From Bog-473 sp963725895 (GTDB taxonomy: Bacteria; Actinomycetota; Acidimicrobiia; Acidimicrobiales; RAAP-2), in the NCBI GenBank assembly GCA_963725895.1, contig CAVSAJ010000003.1, positions 1,054,001 through 1,118,000 of the forward strand: DNA of 64,000 nt, in the 5' to 3' direction. Position numbers and translations under genes: made by a program. The notes under the pieces are model-generated. The model was not told where the DNA came from. It did no database searches and saw only the letters and a list, made by a program, of their open reading frames with translations. Numbering within the stretch: position 1 is the first letter of the stretch; the number at the start of each line of letters is the position of its first letter. Shown piece after piece: positions 33,361 to 42,545 of the stretch.

Positions 33361-33921
33361 ATGCGGGTCATCGGGGGCCGGAGCCGCGGGCGCCGGCTTG
33401 CCGCCAAGCTGCCCCGGTCCGTGCGGCCGACGTCGGACCGGGTGCGCGAGTCGATCTTCGACATCTTGGGCTCGCAGGGGGGTGTCGAAGGGCTCCACGT
33501 GGTGGACCTCTTCTGCGGGAGCGGCGCCCTCGGGCTCGAGGCGTTGTCGCGCGGGGCGGCCTCCGCGACCTTCGTCGACCGGGACCCCGACGCGCTCGCC
33601 GCCGTCAGGCACAACCTCCACGCAGTGGGCCTCGACAACGAGACCGTGACGCTCGTGCGGGCACAGCTGCCCGAGTGGTTGCACGGGACGGTGGCCGGCG
33701 CGGCGCCCGGTGCGGCGGCCCGCGGGTTCGACCTCGCCCTCTGCGACCCGCCCTACGACTTCGACGACTGGCCCACCCTGCTCGAAGCCCTGCCCGCACC
33801 CCGCATCGTCATGGAATCGTCGGCGCCGATCGCCCTCCCCGAGGGCTGGATGAGCATCAGAGAGCGCCGGTACGGCGGTACGCTCGTGACCGTGGCACAG
33901 CACAGCGGGATCGCCTCGTGA
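33361..33921 (+). CDS. rsmD: 16S rRNA (guanine966-N2)-methyltransferase
   Basis: A 186-residue RsmD-type methyltransferase acting on small-subunit rRNA. The N-terminal block RVIGGRSRGRRLAAK and VRPTSDRVRESIFDIL are family signatures. Motif I is VVDLFCGSGALGLEALSRGA and the catalytic DPPY sits in ALCDPPYDFDDW. The gene begins at ATG 33361 and overlaps coaD by 4 bp, the usual rsmD-coaD pair. Confidence 0.95.
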   Translation: MRVIGGRSRGRRLAAKLPRSVRPTSDRVRESIFDILGSQGGVEGLHVVDLFCGSGALGLEALSRGAASATFVDRDPDALAAVRHNLHAVGLDNETVTLVRAQLPEWLHGTVAGAAPGAAARGFDLALCDPPYDFDDWPTLLEALPAPRIVMESSAPIALPEGWMSIRERRYGGTLVTVAQHSGIAS

Positions 33922-34415
33922 AGGTCGGTCTCTTCCCCGGGTCCTTCGACCCGTTCCACAACGGCCATTTGGAGATCGTCGAGCGGGCGAGCAAGCTCTT
34001 CGACCAGGTCGTCGTGGCCGCGTTGCGCAACCCGCAGAAGGGCTCGCCGCTCTTCGACCTCGAGGAGCGCGAGGACATGCTCGAAGAGGTGCTCGCGCAC
34101 CTGCCGTCGGTGCGCATCGTGTCGGTGTCGACGCTGTTGGTGTATGTCGCGCAGGATGTGGGTGCGACAGCGATCGTGCGCGGCCTGCGCGCCGTCTCGG
34201 ACTTCGAGGCCGAGATGCAGATGGCCCAGATGAACAACCACCTCTCGGGTGTCGAGACGATCTTCATCCCCACGAGTCCCGAATGGTCGTTCGTGGCCTC
34301 CAAGCTGGTCCGGGAGGTCTGGCGTTTCGGCGGTGACGTGTCGGCCTTCGTGCCCAAGCCCGTCGCCGAGGCGCTGCAGGCCAAGTACGACCAGAAGATG
34401 GGCGGGGACGCGTGA
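33918..34415 (+). CDS. coaD: Phosphopantetheine adenylyltransferase
   Basis: Penultimate step of coenzyme A synthesis. The 165-residue protein starts KVGLFPGSFDPFHNGHLEIVERA, with the nucleotidyltransferase HxGH-type motif HNGH. IVRGLRAVSDFEAEMQMAQMN carries the substrate-binding residues, and SPEWSFVASKLVREVWRFGGDVSAFVP follows. The GTG at 33918 overlaps the rsmD stop. Confidence 0.95.
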   Translation: MKVGLFPGSFDPFHNGHLEIVERASKLFDQVVVAALRNPQKGSPLFDLEEREDMLEEVLAHLPSVRIVSVSTLLVYVAQDVGATAIVRGLRAVSDFEAEMQMAQMNNHLSGVETIFIPTSPEWSFVASKLVREVWRFGGDVSAFVPKPVAEALQAKYDQKMGGDA

Positions 34416-34422
34416 GCGAGCG

Positions 34423-34987
34423 ATGAGCGACCCGTTCCTCGATGTGGAGGAGGACCAGCCGGTCGAAGCCGTCGGGATCGAATCGATCCTGCACCAGCTG
34501 CTCGACCTCATGGCGACGGCCAAGTCGATGCCTTTGTCTTCGTCGGTCATGGTGTCGCGCGACGAGGTGACCTCGCTGGTGCAGTCAGCGCTCGAATGCC
34601 TCCCCGAAGAGCTGCGCCAGGCGCGCTGGCTCCTGCGTGAGCGCGAGGAGTTCATGGCCGAGCGCACCCGTGAGGCCGACGCCTTGATGGCCGACGTACA
34701 CGCCCAGGCCGAGCAGATGGTGCAGCGCACCGAGATCGTGCGCCAGGCCAACGCCGTGGCCCAGCGCATCCTCGACGACGCCAACGAGGAGGCGCGCGCG
34801 CTGCGGCACCAGTCCGAGGACTTCGTGGACACGAAGCTGGCCGGCATGGAGATCGTGCTCGACCGGCTCACGCCGGACGGTGCACGCCGGCCGGGCCAAG
34901 CTGGCGGCGCCCCTCGTCGAGGCCGCGCAGGACGACGATGGAGCCGGTGCCGAGGAGGACGGCTTCTTCGACCAGGACCAGCCTTGA
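34423..34987 (+). CDS. DivIVA-like coiled-coil protein, frameshifted near the C-terminus
   Basis: A protein of about 187 residues resembling the DivIVA/SepIVA-type coiled-coil proteins found upstream of yceD in actinobacteria. An acidic start (DPFLDVEEDQPVEAVGIES) is followed by a long coiled coil (LRQARWLLREREEFMAERT ... EEARALRHQSEDFVDTKLA). The frame breaks at CCGGA, 34873-34877. One extra base there removed gives ...VLDRLTPTVHAGRAKLAAPL and the acidic tail EEDGFFDQDQP, with a stop at 34985-34987 overlapping the yceD start by one base. Without repair the frame runs straight into yceD. The role in growth or division is inferred from the family. Confidence 0.7.
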
Positions 34988-35520
34988 TGGCTGCCACGAG
35001 CCCCTTCGTCGTACACGTGGGGCGGTTGCGCCGCCTGGGTCAGTCGGGCCACGAGGTGCGCCGGGGCGAGGTCGCACTCGCCGGACCACTGCACGACGCG
35101 GGCATCGATCGGGGACGCAGCGTCGTCCCGGCCGGCGCCGAGGCCGAGGTCGACGTGACGCTGCATCCCTTCGTGGGCGGGATCGAGGTGGAGGGCACGG
35201 TCAGCGCGCCCTGGGTCGGCCTCTGCCGCCGCTGCACCGAACCGGTGTCGGGCGAGCTGCACATCGCGGTGCACGAGCGCTTCGCCGACGACCCCCTCGC
35301 CGGTCCCTCCGACGACGAGATCTATCCGATCACCGACGACGACATCGACCTCGCCCCGCTCGTCCGTGACGCCATCGTGCTCGAGCTGCCCATGGCCCCG
35401 CTGTGCCGGGACGACTGCGCGGGCCTCTGCGCGCAGTGCGGAGCGAACCGCAACGATGGCGACTGTGGCTGTGTTGCCCCTAAGGATCCCCGGTGGGCTA
35501 ACCTCGACGTGCTCCGCTAG
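34987..35520 (+). CDS. yceD: YceD family (DUF177) protein
   Basis: A 177-residue YceD/DUF177 protein, often co-transcribed with rpmF and linked to 23S rRNA maturation. The central block is WVGLCRRCTEPVSGELHIAVHERF and the C-terminus has CRDDCAGLCAQCGANRNDGDCGC, a zinc-binding cysteine set. The ATG at 34987 overlaps the preceding stop by one base. Confidence 0.9.
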   Translation: MAATSPFVVHVGRLRRLGQSGHEVRRGEVALAGPLHDAGIDRGRSVVPAGAEAEVDVTLHPFVGGIEVEGTVSAPWVGLCRRCTEPVSGELHIAVHERFADDPLAGPSDDEIYPITDDDIDLAPLVRDAIVLELPMAPLCRDDCAGLCAQCGANRNDGDCGCVAPKDPRWANLDVLR

Positions 35521-35596
35521 CCGGTCCCGGAGGGCTTGCACCGTTCCGCCCGCCCCCGGCGGCGTCCTCGTAGAACCCGATCGTTGGAGATCGCCC

Positions 35597-35776
35597 ATGG
35601 CTGTCCCGAAGAAGAAGAAGTCGAAGGCCAAGGGCCGCAGCCACCAGGCCGCGGCGTGGCGCCTGGGCCGGCCGCCGCGCAGCGTGTGCCCGCACTGCCA
35701 GGCGGCGAAGACGCCGCACGTCGTCTGCCCCAGCTGCGGCTGGTACAAGGGGCGCCAAGCGGTCGAGGTCGACTGA
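35597..35776 (+). CDS. rpmF: 50S ribosomal protein L32
   Basis: A 59-residue ribosomal protein: AVPKKKKSKAKGRSHQAAAW then SVCPHCQAAKTPHVVCPSCGWYKG with the two zinc-binding CxxC pairs. The ATG at 35597 follows a GTTGGAGA site. It sits between yceD and plsX in the conserved order. Confidence 0.97.
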   Translation: MAVPKKKKSKAKGRSHQAAAWRLGRPPRSVCPHCQAAKTPHVVCPSCGWYKGRQAVEVD

Positions 35777-35777
35777 C

Positions 35778-36806
35778 TTGAGCCGCCGGGGCGAGCGCCC
35801 GGCGCCCGAGATACTGGCCACGCTCCCGGTGGCCGTCGACGCCATGGGGGGCGACAAGGCTCCCGGCGACATCGTCGAAGGAGCCCGCCGCGCCGCCGCC
35901 GAGCACGATGTCCGCGTCGTCCTGGTCGGCCCACCCGAACGGGTGGGCGACTCGATGGGACTCGACCTGGTCGCCTGCACCGAGGTCATCGCGATGGACG
36001 AGGACCCCGCCGGCGGGGTGCGCCGCAAGAAGGACTCCTCGCTGGTGCGTGCGGCCGAGCTCGTGCGCGACGCGAAGGCCTCGGCCATGGTCTCGGCGGG
36101 CAATACGGGGGCGACCATGGCCGCCGCCCTGTTGCGCATGGGCCGCCTCCCCGGCGTCGTACGGCCCTGCATCGCGACGCCGTTGCCCCGCCTCGGACGG
36201 ACGCCCGCCGTGCTCGTCGACGCCGGCGCCAACGCCGAGTGCACGCCGGCGATGCTGGTCCAGTTCGCCCAGATGGGCGCCGCCTACGTGTCGGCCCGTT
36301 TCGGCACCAGCACCAGGCCGACTGTCGGCCTGCTCTCCATCGGCGAGGAACCCTCCAAGGGAACGCCCCTGGTCAAGGAGACGCACGCCCTGCTGGCCGC
36401 CGAAGAGGGCTTCGAGTTCATCGGCAATCTGGAGGGTCGGGATCTGTTGCCCTCGCCGGCCGACGTGATCGTGACCGACGGGTTCACCGGGAACGTCACC
36501 CTCAAGACCCTCGAAGGGTCGTTGCGCTTCCTTTTCGACACGCTGCTCGGCGTGTTCGGCACCGATGACGCCACGCGTGAGGCGTCATCGGTCCTGCTCC
36601 CGCACCTGTTGCCCCTGGCCGCCCAGTTCGAGCCCGAGAACACCGGCGGCGCCATGTTGCTCGGCATCAACGGTGTCTGCGTGATCAGCCACGGGTCTTC
36701 CAACGCGACCGCGATGATGAACGCTGTTCTCGTCGCCCACGACTGTGCCACGAGGGGCCTCGTGGACCAGGTCGCGACGGCGGTGCATTCCGGCGAAGGG
36801 TCGTAA
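35778..36806 (+). CDS. plsX: Phosphate acyltransferase PlsX
   Basis: Makes acyl-phosphate from acyl-ACP for phospholipid synthesis. The 342-residue protein starts its fold with LPVAVDAMGGDKAPGDIVEGA. Further motifs are MDEDPAGGVRRKKDSSLVRAAEL, AMVSAGNTGATMAAALLRMGRL, VLVDAGANAECTPAMLVQFA, and VIVTDGFTGNVTLKTLEGS, then NTGGAMLLGINGVCVISHGSSNA. The start is a TTG at 35778, directly after the rpmF stop. Confidence 0.95.
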   Translation: MSRRGERPAPEILATLPVAVDAMGGDKAPGDIVEGARRAAAEHDVRVVLVGPPERVGDSMGLDLVACTEVIAMDEDPAGGVRRKKDSSLVRAAELVRDAKASAMVSAGNTGATMAAALLRMGRLPGVVRPCIATPLPRLGRTPAVLVDAGANAECTPAMLVQFAQMGAAYVSARFGTSTRPTVGLLSIGEEPSKGTPLVKETHALLAAEEGFEFIGNLEGRDLLPSPADVIVTDGFTGNVTLKTLEGSLRFLFDTLLGVFGTDDATREASSVLLPHLLPLAAQFEPENTGGAMLLGINGVCVISHGSSNATAMMNAVLVAHDCATRGLVDQVATAVHSGEGS

Positions 36807-36867
36807 AAACCCAGGCCAGACCCCATAAACGGGCGGTTCGGACCCCCGAACATCTACACTGGGGCGC

Positions 36868-37164
36868 GTGCCAGCGGAAACCCACTCCAAACAGGGGCCT
36901 CTTGACCGCAACGGGGTGTTCGAGCTGATCAGGGACCAGCTGGCCGACATCTTGGAAACCGACCCCTCGTCGATCACCGAGGGTGCCTCCTTCGTGGAGG
37001 ACCTCGATGCCGACTCCCTGGCCCTGATCGAACTGGTCGAGGCCCTAGAAGAGGAGCTGGGGGAGCGGACCGTCGGGTTCCGCATCGATGACGAGGACCT
37101 AGAGGACCTGCGCACGGTCCGAGACGCTGTTGACTACGTCTACGCCAAGCTCGAGGCGGGTTGA
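36868..37164 (+). CDS. acpP: Acyl carrier protein
   Basis: A 98-residue ACP. The phosphopantetheine attachment serine is in EDLDADSLALIELVEALEEELG (DSL motif) at about residue 50. An N-terminal extension of about 15 residues precedes the first helix (GVFELIRDQLADILETDPSSI). The GTG at 36868 is the only good start. It lies between plsX and rnc as in many bacteria. Confidence 0.93.
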   Translation: MPAETHSKQGPLDRNGVFELIRDQLADILETDPSSITEGASFVEDLDADSLALIELVEALEEELGERTVGFRIDDEDLEDLRTVRDAVDYVYAKLEAG

Positions 37165-37858
37165 GGCCGGCGCTGAGGGTGCGGCCGTCCTGGCCGAACG
37201 ACTTGGCCACACCTTCGGCGACCTGAGCCTCCTTCAACACGCCCTGGCGCACCGCAGTTGGTGCGGGGAGCAGGAGGGCGGCGCGCCCTCGAACGAGCGG
37301 CTCGAGTTCCTCGGCGACGCCGTCCTCGGACTGGTGGTCGCCCGCTACAGCTACGACCGCTACCCCGAGTTCCCCGAGGGGAAGCTGGCCAAGGTCCGCT
37401 CGGCCGTGGTCAACGCCCGCGTCCTGGCCCAGGTGGCCGGGCGCCTCGGCATAGGCGACGTGCTCCTCCTCGGACGGGGCGAAGAGGGCTCCGGTGGGCG
37501 AACCAAGGCATCGATCCTCGCCGATGCCTTCGAGGCCGTCCTCGGCGCCATCTACCTCGACGCCGGTTGGGAGGCCGCACAGGCCCTCGTCCTGCGTGAG
37601 CTGGACGATGCCATCGCCCGGGCGGGCGAAGAGCCCGACGACTTCGATCACAAGAGCCGGCTGCAAGAGAAGGCGGTGCGCGACGGCGAGGGGACGCCTC
37701 GCTACGTCGTCAGCGGCTCGGGTCCGGACCACGACCGCGCCTATGTCGCCGAGGTCTACCTCGGCGGCACCCGATGGGGCACCGGCGAGGGCCGATCCAA
37801 GAAGGACGCCGAGCAGGAGGCGGCCCGGGCCGCCTGGGAGGAGCTCAACAGTGCCTGA
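37130..37858 (+). CDS. rnc: Ribonuclease III
   Basis: Double-strand-specific endoribonuclease for rRNA and mRNA processing. The catalytic domain holds the signature SNERLEFLGDAVLGLVVARY and the second acidic site KASILADAFEAVLGAIYLDAG. The dsRNA-binding domain is DHKSRLQEKAVRDGEGTPRY ... GRSKKDAEQEAARAAWEEL. The start is uncertain: the TTG at 37130 overlaps acpP by 35 bp, and no ATG or GTG is available nearer the domain. The end overlaps mutM by 8 bp. Confidence 0.93.
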   Translation: MTTSTPSSRRVEAGAEGAAVLAERLGHTFGDLSLLQHALAHRSWCGEQEGGAPSNERLEFLGDAVLGLVVARYSYDRYPEFPEGKLAKVRSAVVNARVLAQVAGRLGIGDVLLLGRGEEGSGGRTKASILADAFEAVLGAIYLDAGWEAAQALVLRELDDAIARAGEEPDDFDHKSRLQEKAVRDGEGTPRYVVSGSGPDHDRAYVAEVYLGGTRWGTGEGRSKKDAEQEAARAAWEELNSA

Positions 37859-38750
37859 GCTGCCCGAAGTCGAGACACTCCGCCAGGACCTGGCGCGCGA
37901 GGTGGTGGGGCGCAAGATCAAGGCCGTCTCCGTGGCCAACGGGCGTTCCGTGCGCCGGCATCCCTCGGCCAAGCACTTCCGCGCCCTGCTCGAGGGGCGG
38001 ACCATCAAGTCGGTGGGGCGGCTCGGCAAGTACCTGCTGCTGACGCTCGACAACGGCGACACCCTGGTCGTGCACCTCGGCATGAGCGGCCAGCTGATCC
38101 GGGTCAAGTCGGTGAAGGATCCCAAGCCCAAGCACACCCACGTCGTCATCACGTTCACCCAGGGCGGCGAGCTGCGCTACGTCGACCCGCGGACGTTCGG
38201 CGAGCTGTTCGTCTCCACGCCGCCACTCAAGGCAGACGGCACGCCGATGTCACCGGTGTCGGGCACGGCCGGTGGCGACGGGGCGGCCATTCGCAAGGCG
38301 ATCCCGGAGCTTTCCCACCTGGGCTTCGATCCCATCGAGGACCTCATGAGCTGGGACCGCTTCGGCGCGTTGCTGCATCAGCACTCGGGTGGGATCAAGG
38401 CCCTGCTGATGGACCAGAGCTTCACGGCCGGCATCGGCAACCTCTACTCAGACGAGATGCTCTACCAGGCCGGCTTGCGCTACGACCGGGCCGCGAACTC
38501 GCTGACGGCGACCGAGGTGCGCCGGCTGTACCGGGCCATCGTCGAGACGCTCGCCGACGCGATCAAGCACCGGGGCTCGTCGCTGGCCGACGAGCAGTAC
38601 CGGGACCTCTTCGGCGAGATCGGCGACTTCCAGGGCTCGCACCAGGTCTATGACCGGGAGGGGCAGCCCTGCCGGCGCTGCCGCAATCTGATCGTCAGGG
38701 TCAAGGCCGGCGGCCGCTCCACCTACTTCTGCGAGCACTGCCAGGTCTAA
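37851..38750 (+). CDS. mutM: Formamidopyrimidine-DNA glycosylase
   Basis: Base-excision repair enzyme removing oxidised purines. The essential N-terminal proline is in the start (GTG)-PELPEVETLRQDL. LVVHLGMSGQL, YVDPRTFGEL and the helix-two-turn-helix block QSFTAGIGNLYSDEMLYQAG follow. The C-terminal zinc finger is complete (CRRCRNLIVRVKAGGRSTYFCEHCQ). The length of 299 residues is normal. An insertion around residues 125-142 (PLKADGTPMSPVSGTAGGDG) is longer than usual. Confidence 0.95.
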   Translation: MPELPEVETLRQDLAREVVGRKIKAVSVANGRSVRRHPSAKHFRALLEGRTIKSVGRLGKYLLLTLDNGDTLVVHLGMSGQLIRVKSVKDPKPKHTHVVITFTQGGELRYVDPRTFGELFVSTPPLKADGTPMSPVSGTAGGDGAAIRKAIPELSHLGFDPIEDLMSWDRFGALLHQHSGGIKALLMDQSFTAGIGNLYSDEMLYQAGLRYDRAANSLTATEVRRLYRAIVETLADAIKHRGSSLADEQYRDLFGEIGDFQGSHQVYDREGQPCRRCRNLIVRVKAGGRSTYFCEHCQV

Positions 38751-38840
38751 CCCTTCGAGGAGCAACGCCATGGGCCGGCCCACGCGCGTCGTGACCGCAA
38801 GTCCCCACGCACGCCTGAGGCAGCCGGTAGGGTCGCCCCG

Positions 38841-41800
38841 ATGTTCTTGAAGTCGCTGAGCATGAAGGGTTTCAAGTCGTTCGCGGACCCGACAGTGCTG
38901 GAGTTCGAGCCTGGTATCACCGTGGTCGTGGGGCCGAACGGGAGCGGCAAGTCCAACGTCGTCGACGCCGTCACGTGGGTGCTCGGCGCCCAGGGGCCGC
39001 GCTCACTTCGCTCCGCCAAGATGGAGGACGTCATCTTCGCCGGCACCTCCTCGCGGCCCGCGCTGGGGCGGGCCGAGGTCTCGTTGACCATCGACAACGC
39101 CTCGGCGAAGCTGCCCATCGACCTCGCCGAGGTGACGATCACGCGGACGCTCTTTCGTTCCGGTGACAGCGAGTACGCCATCAACGGGGCCCCATGTCGG
39201 CTGCTCGACATCCAAGAGCTCCTGAGTGACTCGGGTGTGGGCCGCCAACAGCACATGATCATCGGCCAGGGCCAGCTCGACACGGTGCTCAACGCCCGTC
39301 CCGAGGACCGCAGGGCGATCATCGAGGAGGCCGCAGGGGTTCTCAAGCACCGGCGTCGTCGGGAGCGGGCCGAACGACGCCTGGTCGCCACGGCCGAGAA
39401 CCTCGAGCGGCTGGGGGACCTGGTTCGCGAGGTGCGGCGCCAGATCCGGCCGCTCGAGCGCCAGGCGGCGGCGGCTCGCTCGCACGACGCCGTGGCCGGC
39501 GACCTCTTGGCGGTTCGCCGCTATCTGGCCGGCGCGGAGCTGGCGGACCTGGTGGCTCGTCGGCGTGCGGCGGCCAACGGCTTGGCCGTGTGCCAGGACG
39601 AGGAGCAAGAGCTGCACGAGGGGCTCGAGCGCCTCGACGCCGAGGCCTCGAGCACCACGGCCGAGCTGTCCTCGCGCCGGGAAGAGGACCTGGCCAGCGC
39701 ACTCGGCCGCGTGCAGGGACTGGTCGAGCGCGCCCGGGGTCTCTCGGGGGTCCTGCGAGAGCGCGGACGCGGCGTCGTGGCGGCACTCGATGCCGCCGCG
39801 GACGTCGACGTGGTCTCGACGCTCGAGGCGGAGGCGGCGCGGCTCGCAACCGAGCTCGCCGTGGCCCAAGCCGAAGAGGCGTCGGGCGGCGCGCCCGAGC
39901 GCGACGAGCTGGCGGGTGCGCAGCACACGCTGGCGGCGGAGGAGGCCTCCTTGCGCGAGCGCTGGGCCGGCGTGCTGGGCGGCGAGGAACCCGACCAGGC
40001 GATCGCTCGCGTCCGCACTCGCACCGACCTCGTTGCCGCGCGCCGCCGTGCGCGAGCAGCAGGACCTCGACGGAGTCGTGGCCCGAGTGGCCTCGCTCGA
40101 GGAGCGGGTCACTGTTGGCGCCGTGCAGGCCGACCGGCTGGCCAACGCGTCGGCCGAGCTGGACGCGGCCACAGAGGGGCTGGCGGGCGACCTGGCTCTC
40201 CGCACAGCCGACCTCGAGGCGGCGGTGCGCCAGAGCGAGGTCGCCCAGGCGGCGGCCGACGAGGCAGAGGAGTCGCGGCACCGCAGTGCCGCACGGGCCG
40301 AGGCGTTGGAGCGTGCACTCTCGGATCTGCAGGGTGCAGGCGGGCGCGAACTCTTGCGCGACGTCGACGGCGTCGTGGGTTCGCTCGTGGATCTGGTCGA
40401 GATCGACCAGGGTTGGGACGCCGCCTTCGAGGCTGCCGCGGGCGCCGGCGTCGCCGCGGTCGTGGTCGACGGTCGGCGGGCCGCGCAGGCGGCGCTGACG
40501 ACATTGCGCGAGCGCGGCGTGACGGGCGCCGTCCTCGCACCGCGCCAGTCGGCGGCGGACCTCGGCGTGCTGCCGCCGGGCAGTAGCGCAGAACCGGTGC
40601 GCCGTCATGTCCGGGCGCGCCGCGGTGGTGCGGTTGCCGAGTCGGTGCTCGACTCGCTGATCGGACGGGCCGTGCGCGTCGACGGCTGGGAGGAGGCGAT
40701 CGACCTCTCCCTCGCCCGCGACGACCTCGTCGTGGTGACACCCGAGGGCGACAGGTTCGCGGCCAGTGGTTGGCGGGTGCGATCGAGTTCAGGTGTCGTG
40801 ACCGCGGCGGCCGTCGAAGAGGCGCGCGACCGGGCGGAGGAAGCCGCCGCCGCCGCCGAGCTGGCGCGGGCGAACCTGACCGAAGCCCGCATCGTGTTGT
40901 CCCGGGCCCGCGATGCGCGTGCCGCGGCCGAGCGATCGGCCGATCGGCACGACGCCGCACGCGAGGCGGCGCGCATCGAGATGGAGCGGTCGGCTGACGA
41001 GCTCCGCCGGCTGACCGGGGAGCTCGAGGAGGCCCGTGCCACCGTCGTGGCGGCGCAGCAGCGGCTCGCGGACGTGACGGCAGAACAGGCGCAGTTGGCC
41101 GGTGCCGAACCCCACCTCCAAGAAGCGCTCCTTGCGTGGCAGGAGCTCGAGGAGCATCGGGCGCACCTCAGTGGGCGCCGTCAGGAGCTCGAAGTACGGG
41201 TTGCGGGTGTGACGGAACGCCGGCGAGTCTTGGCCGAGCGCCACGCCGAGGTCGAGCGACGTCTCGCGGGACATGCCGAAGAGCGCGCCACCGCTGCGAC
41301 GCGTCGCCAACGCCTGGAGGCCGAAGGCGCAGCGCTGGCGCGGCTCGAGGCTGTCGTCCAAGAAGAACACGCCCGGCTCGACGGCATCTACGAGTCACTG
41401 CGCCACGACTACCAGGACCAGGTCGACGCAGTGCGCGCCGGCGGCGCGCGTCTCGAACAGCTGCGTCAGGACCGCCACGTCACCGAGCAGCGTCTCGACG
41501 CCGTGCGCAACCGCACCCGGGCCCTCGACCTCGAAGTCAACGAGGTCGACTTGCGAACCGAGGCCTTGCACGAACACATTGCGCGTGACCTGGGCGCGAC
41601 GCCGAACGAGCTGGCGGGTCTTCTGGAACCCGAGGCCCCCGAGAACACGACACTCACGCAGCACGCCGAGGAGCTCGAGCGCAAGCTCGCCGCGCTCGGA
41701 CCGGTGAACCCACTCGCCCTCGAGGAACTCTCCGTACTCGAGGAGCGGCACAAGGAGCTCGAAGCGCAGGTGGACGACGTACGCGGCGCGCGCCGTGAGC

Positions 41801-42306
41801 TGCACGAAGTGGTCCGCACCTTGGACCAGGAGATCATGACCTCGTTCGCCGCGGCCGCCGCCGACGTCAACGAGCACTTCTCAGCGCTCATCTCCATGTT
41901 GTTCCCGGGCGGCACGGGGCGCTTGATGCTGGTGGAACCCGACGACCTGCTCAATACGGGCGTGGAGATCGAGGTTCGGCCCGCGGGTCGCAACGTGCGC
42001 CGGGTCTCGCTTCTCTCGGGTGGCGAGCGCTCGATGGCCGCACTCGCCTTCCTGTTCGCCGTCTTCCGGAGCCGGCCGTCGCCCTTCTACATGATGGACG
42101 AGGTCGAGGCCGCACTCGACGACGTCAACCTGAGCCGCTTCCTCGCGCTGGTGCACGAGTTCCGCGACGAGGCACAGCTCCTCATCGTGAGCCACCAGAA
42201 GCGCACCATGGAGACGGGCGACGCGCTCTACGGCGTGACCATGGCGCCCGGCGGGTCCTCACAGGTGGTCAGCCAGAAGGTTGCGAAGGAGCCCTCACCC
42301 GCGTGA
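38841..42306 (+). CDS. smc: Chromosome segregation protein SMC, one frameshift
   Basis: The SMC ATPase of the condensin complex, about 1155 residues once repaired. The N-terminal head has FKSFADPTVLEFEPGITVVV and the Walker A GPNGSGKS (residues 31-38). QQHMIIGQGQLDTVLNARPEDRR follows. The first coiled-coil arm loses its frame near 40036-40048: VRTRTDLVAAR continues in the next frame as AVREQQDLDGVVARVASLEERV. The hinge (about 40330-40700) and the second arm are intact, and the C-terminal head has the signature SLLSGGERSMAALAFLFAVF and Walker B PFYMMDEVEAALDD. An extra base (or two missing) in the GCGCGCCGCC run explains the break. An inactive smc would be surprising. Confidence 0.9.
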
Positions 42307-42545
42307 TCGGCACACTCACGTACGTCTTCATCGGCGTCGCCCTTTTGTGTGTCGTCGCCGGCGTCGTCGCTGTCTCGCGCACCCGGCGCGACTCCCGTGA
42401 GGACGAAGAGGACTATCCCACGGCGACGTACGCCGAGGAGGCGGCGGCTGTGGCGGCCGCCCAGGCCGCGGCGGCCTCTGCGGCTGCGGCTGCGTCTGTG
42501 GCGCCAGAGAACGAGATCGAGGTCGACGGCGAGCCGCTGGCGTGA
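42303..42545 (+). CDS. Small single-pass membrane protein
   Basis: An 80-residue protein with one N-terminal membrane segment (TYVFIGVALLCVVAGVVAV), a charged juxtamembrane stretch (SRTRRDSREDEEDY) and an Ala-rich tail. It overlaps the smc stop (GTGA) and the ftsY start (GTGA). Its N-terminus resembles that of the following FtsY, suggesting a local duplication of the anchor. No family was recognised. Confidence 0.6.
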   Translation: MIGTLTYVFIGVALLCVVAGVVAVSRTRRDSREDEEDYPTATYAEEAAAVAAAQAAAASAAAAASVAPENEIEVDGEPLA